The position numbers were made by a program, and so were the translations under genes. The notes beneath the pieces are model-generated. The model ran no database searches. It was given only the letters and a program-made list of their open reading frames with translations, and was not told the DNA's origin. From the NCBI RefSeq assembly GCF_900240945.1, contig NZ_OESG01000014.1:1718015-1782014 (forward strand): a stretch of 64,000 nucleotides of DNA, given 5' to 3'. This DNA is from Mycobacterium sp. 3519A (lineage in GTDB: Bacteria > Actinomycetota > Actinomycetes > Mycobacteriales > Mycobacteriaceae). Below, piece by piece: positions 26,597-35,320 of the stretch. How positions within the stretch are numbered: the first letter of the stretch is position 1; each line of letters begins with the position of its first letter.

Positions 26597-27637
26597 ATGA
26601 AGCTGGGTCTGCAACTCGGATATTGGGGCGCGCAGCCGCCGGACAACCACGCCGAGCTGGTGGCGGCGGCCGAGGACGCGGGCTTCGACACCGTGTTCAC
26701 CGCGGAGGCCTGGGGCTCGGACGCCTACACCCCGCTCGCTTGGTGGGGTCGGGAAACCAAGCGGATGCGGCTCGGCACCTCGGTCATCCAGTTGTCGGCA
26801 CGGACCCCGACCGCGTGCGCAATGGCGGCGCTGACCCTCGACCATCTGTCCGGCGGGCGCCACATCCTCGGGCTCGGAGTGTCGGGGCCACAGGTCGTGG
26901 AGGGCTGGTACGGCGCGAAGTTCCCCAAGCCGCTGGCTCGCACCCGCGAGTACATCGACATCCTGCGGCAGGTGTGGGCACGCGAGGCCCCGGTGCACAG
27001 CGACGGCCCGCACTACCCGCTGCCGCTGACCGGCGAGGGCACCACCGGCCTCGGCAAGAACCTCAAACCGATCACGCATCCGCTGCGCGCGGACATCCCG
27101 GTGATGCTGGGAGCCGAGGGCCCGAAGAACGTCGCGCTGGCCGCCGAGATCTGTGACGGCTGGCTGCCGATCTTCTACTCTCCCCGGATCGCAAGCATGT
27201 ACAACGAGTGGCTCGACGAGGGCTTCGCCCGGCCGGGGGCACGCCGGACCAGGGAGACGTTCGAGATCTGCGCGACCGCACAGGTAGTGGTGACCGACGA
27301 TCGGCCCGCGGTCATGGAGTTGATGAAGCCGCACCTGGCGCTCTACATGGGCGGCATGGGGGCTGAGGACACCAACTTCCACGCCGACGTCTACCGCCGG
27401 ATGGGCTACGCCGAGGTGGTCGACGACGTGACTCGCCATTTCCGTTCGGGCCGCCCCGACGGCAAAGACGAAGCAGCCAAGATCATCCCCGACGAACTCG
27501 TCGATGATTCGGCGATCGTCGGTGACCTCCCCTACGTGCAGCAGCAGATCAAGGCCTGGGAGGCCGCCGGTGTCACGATGATGGTCGTCGGCGCCCGCTC
27601 CCCCGAGCAGATCCGCGACCTCGCCGGACTGGTGTAG
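26597..27637 (+). CDS. LLM-class F420-dependent oxidoreductase, Rv3520c-like
   Basis: A 346-residue luciferase-like protein. It begins KLGLQLGYWGAQPPDNHAEL and includes DTVFTAEAWGSDAYTPLAWW, LGTSVIQLSARTPTACAMAA and LGVSGPQVVEGWYG, the pattern of F420-dependent mycobacterial enzymes such as Rv3520c in the cholesterol cluster. The ATG at 26597 is chosen over an earlier in-frame start because the earlier one would put the KstR operator inside the coding region and because MKLGLQLGYW is the standard N terminus. Its steroid substrate is unknown. Confidence 0.9.
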   Translation: MKLGLQLGYWGAQPPDNHAELVAAAEDAGFDTVFTAEAWGSDAYTPLAWWGRETKRMRLGTSVIQLSARTPTACAMAALTLDHLSGGRHILGLGVSGPQVVEGWYGAKFPKPLARTREYIDILRQVWAREAPVHSDGPHYPLPLTGEGTTGLGKNLKPITHPLRADIPVMLGAEGPKNVALAAEICDGWLPIFYSPRIASMYNEWLDEGFARPGARRTRETFEICATAQVVVTDDRPAVMELMKPHLALYMGGMGAEDTNFHADVYRRMGYAEVVDDVTRHFRSGRPDGKDEAAKIIPDELVDDSAIVGDLPYVQQQIKAWEAAGVTMMVVGARSPEQIRDLAGLV

Positions 27638-27656
27638 ACACTTCTTGCTACTTGTC

Positions 27657-27670
27657 TAGAACGCGTTCTA
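27657..27670. promoter_or_regulatory. KstR operator before the Rv3519-like/cyp142 operon
   Basis: TAGAACGCGTTCTA is a perfect palindrome and a full KstR match. Its last two bases begin a TAGATT -10-like box (27669-27674) that ends 6 bases before the ATG at 27681, so repression would cover the -10 and the transcript is likely leaderless. Confidence 0.92.
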
Positions 27671-27680
27671 GATTGGCCGA

Positions 27681-28400
27681 ATGACTGCTTCAGGGTCGTC
27701 GCAGCACACCATCGCAGGCACCGTGCTCACCATGCCGGTGAAGATCCGCAAGGCCAGCCAGCACAACGCGATGTTCGCCGTCGATGCGGACGCCGCACAG
27801 CGGTTGATCGACTACAGCGGTCTTCAGGTGTACCGGCCTGTTCGCGGCCGCGCTATTGCGACGCTGATTCTGACGCACTTCATCGACGGTGACCTCGGGC
27901 CGTACTACGAGTACAGCACGTGCGTGATGGTCAAGCCGCCCCGCGGCGATGCACCCGCACTGCAATCGGCCTTCGTCGCGCATATGTTCGTGGATCAAGC
28001 GTTCACATTGGAAGCCGGCCGGACAATCTGGGGCTTCCCGAAAGTCATGGCCGACTTCACTATTCGCGATGGCAAGCAGTTCGGCTTCGACGCCAGCATC
28101 GACGGCCAGTTCGTGATCGGGATGGAGTTCAACCGGGGACTAACGGTGCCGTCGGCCCTCATGCCGGGGTCGCAGGAGTTGCGCGCGTACTCCTGCCTGG
28201 ACGGGCTGACACGAGAAAGCCCCTATCAGGTTTCGTTTCAGGGCGTGCGCTATCGAATCGGCGGCGCGCGGGTGCGGTTAGGCGAGCACTCCTACGCGAA
28301 GGAGCTGGCCTCGCTGGGCTTCCCGAAACGCGCGTTGGTCTCGAGTTCGGCGGACAACGTGGAGATGTCGTTCGTGGACGCGCAGGAGGTTCGACGATGA
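27681..28400 (+). CDS. Acetoacetate-decarboxylase-like protein, Rv3519-like
   Basis: A 239-residue protein resembling the acetoacetate decarboxylase (ADC) fold: an N-terminal strand region with YRPVRGRAIATLIL, a central SAFVAHMFVDQAFTLEAGRTIWGFPKVMAD segment, and a C-terminal VRYRIGGARVRLGEH. The WGFPK motif is shared with ADC-family proteins. Whether the ADC catalytic lysine is kept was not settled. The gene sits between a KstR operator and cyp142, with a four-base overlap, as Rv3519 does in M. tuberculosis. The role in sterol use is unknown. Confidence 0.8.
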   Translation: MTASGSSQHTIAGTVLTMPVKIRKASQHNAMFAVDADAAQRLIDYSGLQVYRPVRGRAIATLILTHFIDGDLGPYYEYSTCVMVKPPRGDAPALQSAFVAHMFVDQAFTLEAGRTIWGFPKVMADFTIRDGKQFGFDASIDGQFVIGMEFNRGLTVPSALMPGSQELRAYSCLDGLTRESPYQVSFQGVRYRIGGARVRLGEHSYAKELASLGFPKRALVSSSADNVEMSFVDAQEVRR

Positions 28401-29590
28401 CCAAGCCCGATGTGGATCTGGCCGATGGCTCTTTTTACGCGGACCGGCCCCGCGAGGCGTACCGCTGGATGCGGGCCAACGAGCCGGTGTTCCGGGATCG
28501 CAACGGGTTGGCCGCCGCGACGACTTACCAGGCGGTGATCGATGCCGAGCGCAATCCCGAGTTGTTCTCGAATGCGGGCGGCATCCGCCCCGATCAAGAT
28601 CCGCTGCCGATGATGATCGACATGGACGATCCGGCACATCTGTTGCGCCGCAAGCTCGTCAACGCCGGCTTCACCCGAAAGCGGTTGAAGGTCCAGAGCG
28701 ACTCCATCGGCGTGCTGTGCGACTGGCTCATCGACGCGGTCTGCGAACGCGGCGAATGCGATTTCGTCCGAGACATCGCCGCACCCCTGCCCATGGCGGT
28801 CATCGGCGACATGCTCGGGGTGCTGCCCGACGAGCGGGAGATGTTCCTGAAGTGGTCCGACGAGATGATGGTCGGACTCAGTTCCACTGTCTCCGAAGCC
28901 GATATGCAGGTCACCCTCGACGCCTTCATCGCCTACAACGACTACACCCGCAACAAGATCGAACAGCGACGCGCCCAGCCCACCGACGACTTGATCAGTG
29001 TCCTGGTGCACGCGGAGGTCGACGGTGAACGACTGTCCGACGACGACATCCTGCAGGAGAGCCTGCTGATCCTCGTTGGTGGCGACGAGACGACCCGTCA
29101 CACGATCTCAGGTGGAACCGAGCAGCTGATTCGGCATCCCGACCAGTGGGACCTGCTGCGGGCCGATCCCGACTTGGTTCCCACCGCAATCGAGGAGATG
29201 CTGCGCTGGACGTCGCCGTTGAAGAACATGTGTCGCACGCTCACTGCCGACACCGAGTTCCACGGTACGGAACTGCGTAAGGGTGAGAAGATGATGCTGA
29301 TGTTCGAGTCGGCGAACTTCGATGAAGCAGTCTTCGGCGATCCCGACACCTTCAACGTTCAGCGAGATCCGAACAGCCACTTGGCGTTTGGCTTCGGTAC
29401 GCATTTCTGTCTCGGTAACCAGCTGGCCCGAATCGAGCTGGTCAACATGACGCGTCGGGTCCTGCAGCGGCTGCCGGACCTGCAACTCGCCGACGACGCG
29501 GACCTTCCGCTGCGACCGGCGAACTTCGTCAGCGGCCTGGAGTCGATGCCGGTGACCTTCACCCCCACCAAACGGGTGCTCGGGGGCTAG
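28397..29590 (+). CDS. cyp142: Cytochrome P450 CYP142, steroid C26/C27-monooxygenase
   Basis: Oxidises the terminal methyl group of the cholesterol or cholestenone side chain to the carboxylic acid, starting side-chain degradation. The 397 residues match CYP142 (398 in M. tuberculosis). The heme-binding signature is FGFGTHFCLGNQLAR, the I-helix oxygen-binding segment is VGGDETTRH, and the ExxR pair is in EEMLR. The ATG at 28397 overlaps the upstream stop (ATGA). A ferredoxin and ferredoxin reductase are needed as electron donors; fdxD at 42958 is a candidate. CYP125, the main partner enzyme in other species, is not in this window. Confidence 0.94.
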   Translation: MTKPDVDLADGSFYADRPREAYRWMRANEPVFRDRNGLAAATTYQAVIDAERNPELFSNAGGIRPDQDPLPMMIDMDDPAHLLRRKLVNAGFTRKRLKVQSDSIGVLCDWLIDAVCERGECDFVRDIAAPLPMAVIGDMLGVLPDEREMFLKWSDEMMVGLSSTVSEADMQVTLDAFIAYNDYTRNKIEQRRAQPTDDLISVLVHAEVDGERLSDDDILQESLLILVGGDETTRHTISGGTEQLIRHPDQWDLLRADPDLVPTAIEEMLRWTSPLKNMCRTLTADTEFHGTELRKGEKMMLMFESANFDEAVFGDPDTFNVQRDPNSHLAFGFGTHFCLGNQLARIELVNMTRRVLQRLPDLQLADDADLPLRPANFVSGLESMPVTFTPTKRVLGG

Positions 29591-29633
29591 CGAGGTCCGT
29601 CACAGGCAGCGGCCATCGGTCGTCGGACGTGCC

Positions 29634-29639
29634 TACACT
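29634..29639 (+). promoter_or_regulatory. Putative leaderless -10 box for the FAAL gene
   Basis: TACACT ends 6 bases before the ATG at 29646, and there is no ribosome-binding site. No KstR site is present, so this gene may not belong to the sterol regulon despite its location. Confidence 0.5.
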
Positions 29640-29645
29640 GCGGTC

Positions 29646-31400
29646 ATGGCCGGGCTGCTGCAGATCGAGGACTGCCTCGACGTTCACGGCGATATCGCGC
29701 TTCCGCCCGGAGTCACGTTGATATCGCTCATCGACCGCAACATCGACAACGTCGGCGACTCGGTGGCCTACCGTTATCTGGACTTCACCCGCTCGGAGGC
29801 GGGACAGCCCAGCGAGATCACCTGGACCCAGCTCGGGGTCCGGTTACGGGCGATCGGCGCGCGCGTGCAGCAGGCCACCGTGCGCGGTGATCGGGTGGCG
29901 ATCCTGGCGCCGCAGGGACTCGACTACGTCGCGGGCTTCTTCGCGGCGGTGAAGGCGGGAACCATTGCGGTGCCGTTGTTTGCCCCCGAGCTGCCCGGTC
30001 ACGCGGAGCGTCTTCAAGTTGCGCTCGACGACGCCAGGCCCGCGCTGGTGCTCACCACCGCGGCAGCGAGGGGGCCGGTGGAAGAGTTCTTGGCGACCGT
30101 CCCCGCCGCCCGTCGGCCGCCCGTCATTGCGATCGACGAGATACCTGACTCCGCGGCGGACGCGTTCACCCCGATAGTCCTCGATGTCGCCGACGTCTCG
30201 CATCTGCAGTACACCGGCGGTGCCACGCGACCTCCCGTCGGCGTCGAAGTCACACACCGGGCGGTCGGAACCAACCTGATCCAGATGATTCTGTCGATCG
30301 ACCTGTTGGACCGAAACACCCACGGCGTCAGTTGGTTACCGCTCTACCACGACATGGGGCTGTCCATGATCGGCTTCCCCGCGGTGTACGGCGGCCACTC
30401 GACGCTGATGGCGCCCACTGCGTTTCTGCGTAGGCCGCAGCGGTGGATCAGGGCGCTGTCCGCAGGTTCTCGCAACGGTCGCGTCGTCACCGCCGCACCC
30501 AACTTCGCCTACGAGTGGGCCGCCCAGCGCGGCGTACCGCAGGCCGGTGACGACGTCGACCTGAGCAACGTCGTGATGATCATCGGGTCCGAACCGGTGA
30601 GCATGGACGCCGTCGAAGCGTTCAGTAACGCGTTCGCGCCCTTTGGTTTACCGCGAACGGCGATCAAACCGTCCTACGGGATCGCCGAGGCGACGCTGTT
30701 CGTCTCGACCATCGCACCGGCGGCGCAGGCAGGCGTCAGCTACTTCGACCGGCGGCGGTTGGCCCACGGCGAAGCGGTGCGCACCAGTGCTGACAGTCCC
30801 GACGCGATGGCTCATGTGGCGTGCGGTCAGGTGGCACGCAGCCAGCGCGCTGTCATCGTCGACCCCTGCGCCGGTGCCGAGTTGCCCGAGGGGCGCGTCG
30901 GCGAAATCTGGCTGCAGGGCGACAACGTCTGCCGGGGTTACTGGGGCAGGCCCGAAGAAAGCCGCCGCACGTTTGAGGCGAAATTGCCGACCCGGCCAGG
31001 TAATTGGCTTCGTACCGGCGATCTTGGCGTGTACCTCAACGGCGAACTGTACGTGACCGGCAGAATCGCGGACCTCATCACCGTCGACGGTGCGCAGCAT
31101 TATCCGCAGGACATCGAGGCCACCACGGCCGAGGCATCATCGATGGTGCGGCGAGGTTACGTCGCCGCGTTCACCGACGACCAGCAGCGCCTGGTGATCA
31201 TCGCCGAGCGGGCGGCGGGCACCGCCCGCGAGGATCCCGCACCGGCGATCGACGCGATCCGTAAGTTGGTGGCGCACAAACACGGCCTGCCGGTGTTCGA
31301 GGTCCGCTTCGTGCCCGCAGGCGCCATCCCGCGCACCACCAGCGGCAAGCTCGCCCGGTGGGCCAGTCGCGCCCGCTATCTCAGTGGTGCAGAGCAATAG
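29646..31400 (+). CDS. Fatty-acyl-AMP ligase (FAAL)-type adenylating enzyme
   Basis: A 584-residue ANL-superfamily enzyme of the FAAL subgroup, which makes acyl-adenylates for transfer to acyl-carrier domains rather than to CoA. FAAL marks are the SWLPLYHDMGL segment, an insertion between the two lobes, and VDGAQHYPQDIEATT near the end. The P-loop reads YTGGATRPPVGVEVTH, unlike the YTSGSTRTPAGV-like loop of usual FAALs. The C-terminal catalytic lysine region is IPRTTSGKLARW. No polyketide synthase or carrier protein is nearby, so the acceptor is unknown. The tail overlaps the convergent MFS gene by 20 bases. Confidence 0.85.
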   Translation: MAGLLQIEDCLDVHGDIALPPGVTLISLIDRNIDNVGDSVAYRYLDFTRSEAGQPSEITWTQLGVRLRAIGARVQQATVRGDRVAILAPQGLDYVAGFFAAVKAGTIAVPLFAPELPGHAERLQVALDDARPALVLTTAAARGPVEEFLATVPAARRPPVIAIDEIPDSAADAFTPIVLDVADVSHLQYTGGATRPPVGVEVTHRAVGTNLIQMILSIDLLDRNTHGVSWLPLYHDMGLSMIGFPAVYGGHSTLMAPTAFLRRPQRWIRALSAGSRNGRVVTAAPNFAYEWAAQRGVPQAGDDVDLSNVVMIIGSEPVSMDAVEAFSNAFAPFGLPRTAIKPSYGIAEATLFVSTIAPAAQAGVSYFDRRRLAHGEAVRTSADSPDAMAHVACGQVARSQRAVIVDPCAGAELPEGRVGEIWLQGDNVCRGYWGRPEESRRTFEAKLPTRPGNWLRTGDLGVYLNGELYVTGRIADLITVDGAQHYPQDIEATTAEASSMVRRGYVAAFTDDQQRLVIIAERAAGTAREDPAPAIDAIRKLVAHKHGLPVFEVRFVPAGAIPRTTSGKLARWASRARYLSGAEQ

Positions 31401-32772
31401 GCCCTGCGACTCTCGCGTTCTTCCGCGGCCGCAGAATCAGGCTCATCACCAGCGACACGGAGCCGATGCCGATGCAAATCCACAGCGCCAATTGGAAACT
31501 CGATGCCGTGCCCGAGCCGACGATCGGGCCGGCCCAGGCGAATCCGAGCGACGAGCCGATGCCGTAGGCCGCGTTGCTGATACCGGGCAGCGATCCGGGT
31601 TCGTCCTCGGGGGCCTGCACCACGCCCAGGATCCCCATCGCGGTCATCGCCATTCCGAAGTATGTGACGCCCAGCAGCGCCACGAAGATCGCGAGCAGCG
31701 CCAAGCTGTGCGCGAAGAGCGCCAGCAGCACCATCACGACCAATGCGCTGACCATACCGACGCGCAGCAGCGTCACGAAACCGATGCGTACCGCCGTGCG
31801 CCCGGCCAACGGTGAGACGACCAACTGGATGAGGGCCGCGGGCGTGATGAACAGCAGCGCCGTCATCACGCCGCTCAAACCGAAACCGGAGTCCTTGTCC
31901 TCGGCGATGTACGGCACGATGAAGCCGAGTACCACCAGGAACGACCCCATGTTGAGGATGGTCAAGACGATCAGCGGCCACGCCTCGCGCGACCGGATCT
32001 GGTCGATGTTCACCAGCGGATGCGCCAACCGCTTCTCGACGACGACGAGTGCCACGAGCGCCACCATGGCGGCGATGATGAACCCGAGCGCGAGCGGCGA
32101 CGTCCATCCCGAATTTCCGCCCGACGAGAAGAACAGGTTGATGCCCGCCACGCCCAGTGCGATCAAGGCGGCACCGGCCCAATCCATCCGGCCCGGCGCG
32201 ACCCGGTCCGGTTCGTCGGCGGGCACCGACACCGCGCACAGCACGATGCCGAGTAGGCCCACGACGCCGATCAGGGCGAAAATCGACCGGTAGCCGAAGT
32301 TGTCCGACAGATAACCGCCGACCAGGCCGTCGACACCCGCGACCCCGCCCGACATCGCGGTGACCAGGCCGCTGCAGAATCCGAATGTCTTGCCGTCCAG
32401 GCGTTCTCGCATGATCAGGAACGCCAGCCCGAACGTCACGTTACTGACACCCTGTAGGAACCGGCCGATCAGCACGATCGGCAGCGACGTGCTGACGACG
32501 CACATCAGGCAGCCGATGAACAGCACGCCGAGTACACCGAAGATCATCCGTTTGCGTCCGACGAAATCGCTCCACCGGACCAGCACCACGTTGCCGACTG
32601 CACCCGCGAGATAGAAGTACGTAGACATCGCCGCGAACGCGCCGTCGCCGAGTTCGGTTTCGATGTCGCGGATCGCGGGAGCGAGCATGGTCGCGTTGAG
32701 TTGGAACGACATCACCGCAACGAGCAACGCTGCGACCATGAACGCAACGCGTTTGCCCGACAGGGGGACCAT
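31381..32772 (-). CDS. MFS transporter, drug:H+ antiporter-2 type
   Basis: A 463-residue membrane protein with about 14 hydrophobic helices, fitting the 14-helix DHA2 family. The helix 2-3 loop motif SDFVGRKRM and the helix 5 motif (SGGVAGVDGLVGGYLSDNFGYRSIF) match MFS exporters. It would move a small molecule out using the proton gradient. It lies 25 bases downstream of echA19 on the same strand and is probably co-transcribed from the KstR-controlled promoter at 33643, so its substrate could be a sterol-related compound; this is inference. Confidence 0.87.
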   Translation of the reverse strand: MVPLSGKRVAFMVAALLVAVMSFQLNATMLAPAIRDIETELGDGAFAAMSTYFYLAGAVGNVVLVRWSDFVGRKRMIFGVLGVLFIGCLMCVVSTSLPIVLIGRFLQGVSNVTFGLAFLIMRERLDGKTFGFCSGLVTAMSGGVAGVDGLVGGYLSDNFGYRSIFALIGVVGLLGIVLCAVSVPADEPDRVAPGRMDWAGAALIALGVAGINLFFSSGGNSGWTSPLALGFIIAAMVALVALVVVEKRLAHPLVNIDQIRSREAWPLIVLTILNMGSFLVVLGFIVPYIAEDKDSGFGLSGVMTALLFITPAALIQLVVSPLAGRTAVRIGFVTLLRVGMVSALVVMVLLALFAHSLALLAIFVALLGVTYFGMAMTAMGILGVVQAPEDEPGSLPGISNAAYGIGSSLGFAWAGPIVGSGTASSFQLALWICIGIGSVSLVMSLILRPRKNARVAGPIALHH

Positions 32773-32797
32773 CGGGATGACTGTAGTGGCGCTTGCC

Positions 32798-33598
32798 CTA
32801 CTTCATCTTGAAGTTCGGCGCACGTTTCTCCTTGAACGCCAAGGGCCCTTCCTTGGCGTCGTCGGACAGAAACACCTCGATACCGATCTTGGTGTCGATC
32901 TTGAACGCCTCGTTCTCGTGCAGACCCTCGGTTTCGTGGATGGTCCGCAGGATCGCCTGTACGGCGAGCGGCCCGTTGTTGTTGATCACCTCGGCGATCT
33001 CCAGCGCCTTGTCCAGCGCCGTGCCGTCGGGCACCACGTAGCCGATCAAGCCCATCTCCTTGGCCTCGGCGGCGGTGATGTGCCTGCCGGTCAGCAGCAG
33101 ATCGCACGCGACGGTGTAGGGAATCTGGCGCACCAGTCGAACCGCTGAGCCGCCCATCGGGTACAGGCTCCACTTGGCCTCGGAGATGCCGAACTTGGCG
33201 CTGTCGCCGGCGACCCGGATGTCGGTGCCCTGCAGGATCTCGGTGCCGCCCGCGATCGCCGGGCCTTCGACCGCGGCGATCAGCGGCTTGGTCAGCCGTC
33301 GACCTTTGAGCAGGGCGTCGATGCGCGACGGGTCGTAGCTGCCGTCCTTGAACGAGTCGCCCGGCGGCTTGGCCGTCGCGGCCTTCAGGTCCATGCCGGC
33401 GCAGAAGTAGCCGCCCGCGCCGGTCAGGATGCAGGAACGGATTTCCGGATCGTTGTCGACGCGGTCCCAGGCCTCGACCATGATCGAGAGCATCTCGGTG
33501 GAAAGCGCGTTGCGCGCCTCGGGCCGGTTCAGCGTCAGGATCAACGTGTGTCCGCGCTGCTCAATGAGGGCGTCGGGACCCTTTTCGGGTTGGCTCAC
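32798..33598 (-). CDS. echA19: Enoyl-CoA hydratase EchA19, sterol side-chain hydratase
   Basis: Crotonase-fold enzyme, 266 residues. EchA19 of M. tuberculosis hydrates 3-oxochol-4,22-dien-24-oyl-CoA. The oxyanion-hole segments are [12 protein letters not shown] and [18 protein letters not shown]; the catalytic glutamate is likely in [14 protein letters not shown] conserved C-terminal tail ends [12 protein letters not shown]. The GTG start (33598) fits the family N terminus. The KstR operator at 33643 lies 44 bases upstream, shared with divergent fadD19. Confidence 0.9.
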   Translation of the reverse strand: MSQPEKGPDALIEQRGHTLILTLNRPEARNALSTEMLSIMVEAWDRVDNDPEIRSCILTGAGGYFCAGMDLKAATAKPPGDSFKDGSYDPSRIDALLKGRRLTKPLIAAVEGPAIAGGTEILQGTDIRVAGDSAKFGISEAKWSLYPMGGSAVRLVRQIPYTVACDLLLTGRHITAAEAKEMGLIGYVVPDGTALDKALEIAEVINNNGPLAVQAILRTIHETEGLHENEAFKIDTKIGIEVFLSDDAKEGPLAFKEKRAPNFKMK

Positions 33599-33642
33599 GG
33601 GCGTCCGCCTTCCTGCGTCGATGCCACAGACTTGAATGAAAA

Positions 33643-33656
33643 TGTAACACGTTCTA
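33643..33656. promoter_or_regulatory. KstR operator between echA19 and fadD19
   Basis: TGTAACACGTTCTA matches TnnAACnnGTTnnA fully. Its end forms TAGTTT (33655-33660), a -10-like box 7 bases before the fadD19 GTG, so repression blocks a likely leaderless promoter. The same site faces echA19. Confidence 0.92.
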
Positions 33657-33667
33657 GTTTAGGTCTC

Positions 33668-35320
33668 GTGGCCCTGAACATTGCCGACCTCGCCGAGCAC
33701 GCCATCGACGCTGTGCCTGACCGTGTCGCCCTGATCTGCGGTGACGAACAGATCACCTACGCCCAGTTGGAGGAGAAGGCCAACCGGTTGGCTCACTACC
33801 TCGTCGACCAGGGCGTGCGGAAGGACGACAAGGTCGGTCTGTATTGCCGCAACCGCATCGAGATCGTGATCGCGATGCTTGGCATCGTGAAGGCCGGCGC
33901 CATTCTGGTCAACGTCAACTTCCGCTATGTCGAGGGCGAACTGAAGTATCTGTTCGAGAACTCCGACATGGTCGCGGTCGTGCACGAGCGCCGGTACGCG
34001 GACCGGGTGGCCAACGTGCTGCCCGAGACGCCGAACGTGAAGACCGTCCTGGTGGTCGAGGACGGTAGTGACGACGACTTCGAGCGCTACGGCGGTGTGG
34101 AGTTCTACACGGCCCTGGAGCAGGGCTCGCCGGAGCGCGACTTCGGTGAGCGCAGCGCCGACGACATCTACCTGCTGTACACCGGCGGCACCACTGGTTT
34201 CCCGAAGGGCGTGATGTGGCGCCACGAGGACATCTATCGAGTCCTGTTCGGCGGCACGGACTTTGCCACCGGCGAATTCGTCAAGGACGAGTACGACCTG
34301 GCGAAGGCCGCCGCCGAGAATCCGCCGATGATCCGCTACCCGATCCCGCCGATGATCCACGGCGCCACGCAATCGGCGACCTGGATGTCGCTGTTCTCGG
34401 GCCAAACCACCGTGCTCGCACCGGAATTCGATGCCGACGAGGTGTGGCGGACCATCGAGAAGCACAAGGTCAATCTGTTGTTCTTCACCGGCGACGCGAT
34501 GGCGCGGCCGCTGCTGGACGCGTTGACCAAGTTGCACGACGACGGGCACGAGCCCGACTTGTCGAGCCTGTTCCTGCTCGCCAGCACCGCGGCGCTGTTC
34601 TCGACCAGCATCAAGGAAAAGTTCCTCGAACTGCTGCCGAACCGGGTCATCACCGACTCGATCGGTTCGTCCGAGACGGGGTTCGGTGGAACGAGCATCG
34701 TCGCAAAGGGCCAGTCGCACACCGGCGGACCGCGCGTCACGATCGACCATCGCACCGTGGTGCTCGACGAGAACGGTAACGAGGTCAAACCCGGGTCGGG
34801 CGTGCGCGGCGTCATCGCCAAGAAGGGCAACATCCCGGTCGGCTACTACAAGGACGAGAAAAAGACCGCGGAGACATTCAAGACGTTCAACGGTGTCCGC
34901 TACGCGATCCCGGGTGACTACGCGGAGGTCGAGGCCGACGGGACCGTCACGATGCTCGGCCGCGGTTCGGTGTCGATCAACAGCGGCGGCGAGAAGATCT
35001 ACCCCGAAGAGGTGGAGGCCGCGCTCAAGGGACATCCCGACGTGTTCGACGCGCTGGTGGTCGGGGTGCCTGACGAGCGTTACGGACAGTGTGTGGCCGC
35101 CGTCGTGCACCGCAGGCCGGGCACCAATCCGACGCTGGCCGAGCTCGACGCGTTCGTCCGTCAGGAGATCGCGGGATACAAGGTGCCGCGCAAGGTTTGG
35201 TGGGTCGACGAGATTCACCGCACCCCGGCGGGCAAGCCGGATTACCGGTGGGCCAAGGACACCACCGAGGAGCGCCCTGCCGATGACGCGCACGCAAACC
35301 ATGTGGGGTCCAGTACGTGA
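33668..35320 (+). CDS. fadD19: Steroid side-chain CoA ligase FadD19
   Basis: Acyl-CoA synthetase that activates the carboxylated C8 side chain of cholesterol metabolites (C27 steroid acids) for beta-oxidation. The 550 residues match FadD19 (548 in M. tuberculosis). The ATP loop is YTGGTTGFPKGVMW, adenine region TDSIGSSETGFGG, hinge GRGSVSINSGGEKIYPEE, and catalytic lysine region HRTPAGKPDYRW. The GTG at 33668 is chosen as the start because the frame upstream runs back over the operator. It may be expressed from a leaderless mRNA. It overlaps the next gene (TGATG). Confidence 0.94.
   Translation: MALNIADLAEHAIDAVPDRVALICGDEQITYAQLEEKANRLAHYLVDQGVRKDDKVGLYCRNRIEIVIAMLGIVKAGAILVNVNFRYVEGELKYLFENSDMVAVVHERRYADRVANVLPETPNVKTVLVVEDGSDDDFERYGGVEFYTALEQGSPERDFGERSADDIYLLYTGGTTGFPKGVMWRHEDIYRVLFGGTDFATGEFVKDEYDLAKAAAENPPMIRYPIPPMIHGATQSATWMSLFSGQTTVLAPEFDADEVWRTIEKHKVNLLFFTGDAMARPLLDALTKLHDDGHEPDLSSLFLLASTAALFSTSIKEKFLELLPNRVITDSIGSSETGFGGTSIVAKGQSHTGGPRVTIDHRTVVLDENGNEVKPGSGVRGVIAKKGNIPVGYYKDEKKTAETFKTFNGVRYAIPGDYAEVEADGTVTMLGRGSVSINSGGEKIYPEEVEAALKGHPDVFDALVVGVPDERYGQCVAAVVHRRPGTNPTLAELDAFVRQEIAGYKVPRKVWWVDEIHRTPAGKPDYRWAKDTTEERPADDAHANHVGSST

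Noticed and set aside
33659..35302. 547-codon open frame opposite fadD19
   Set aside because: Antisense shadow: composition dominated by V, D, H, R and Q, no domain signature, and the plus strand encodes a full FadD19.
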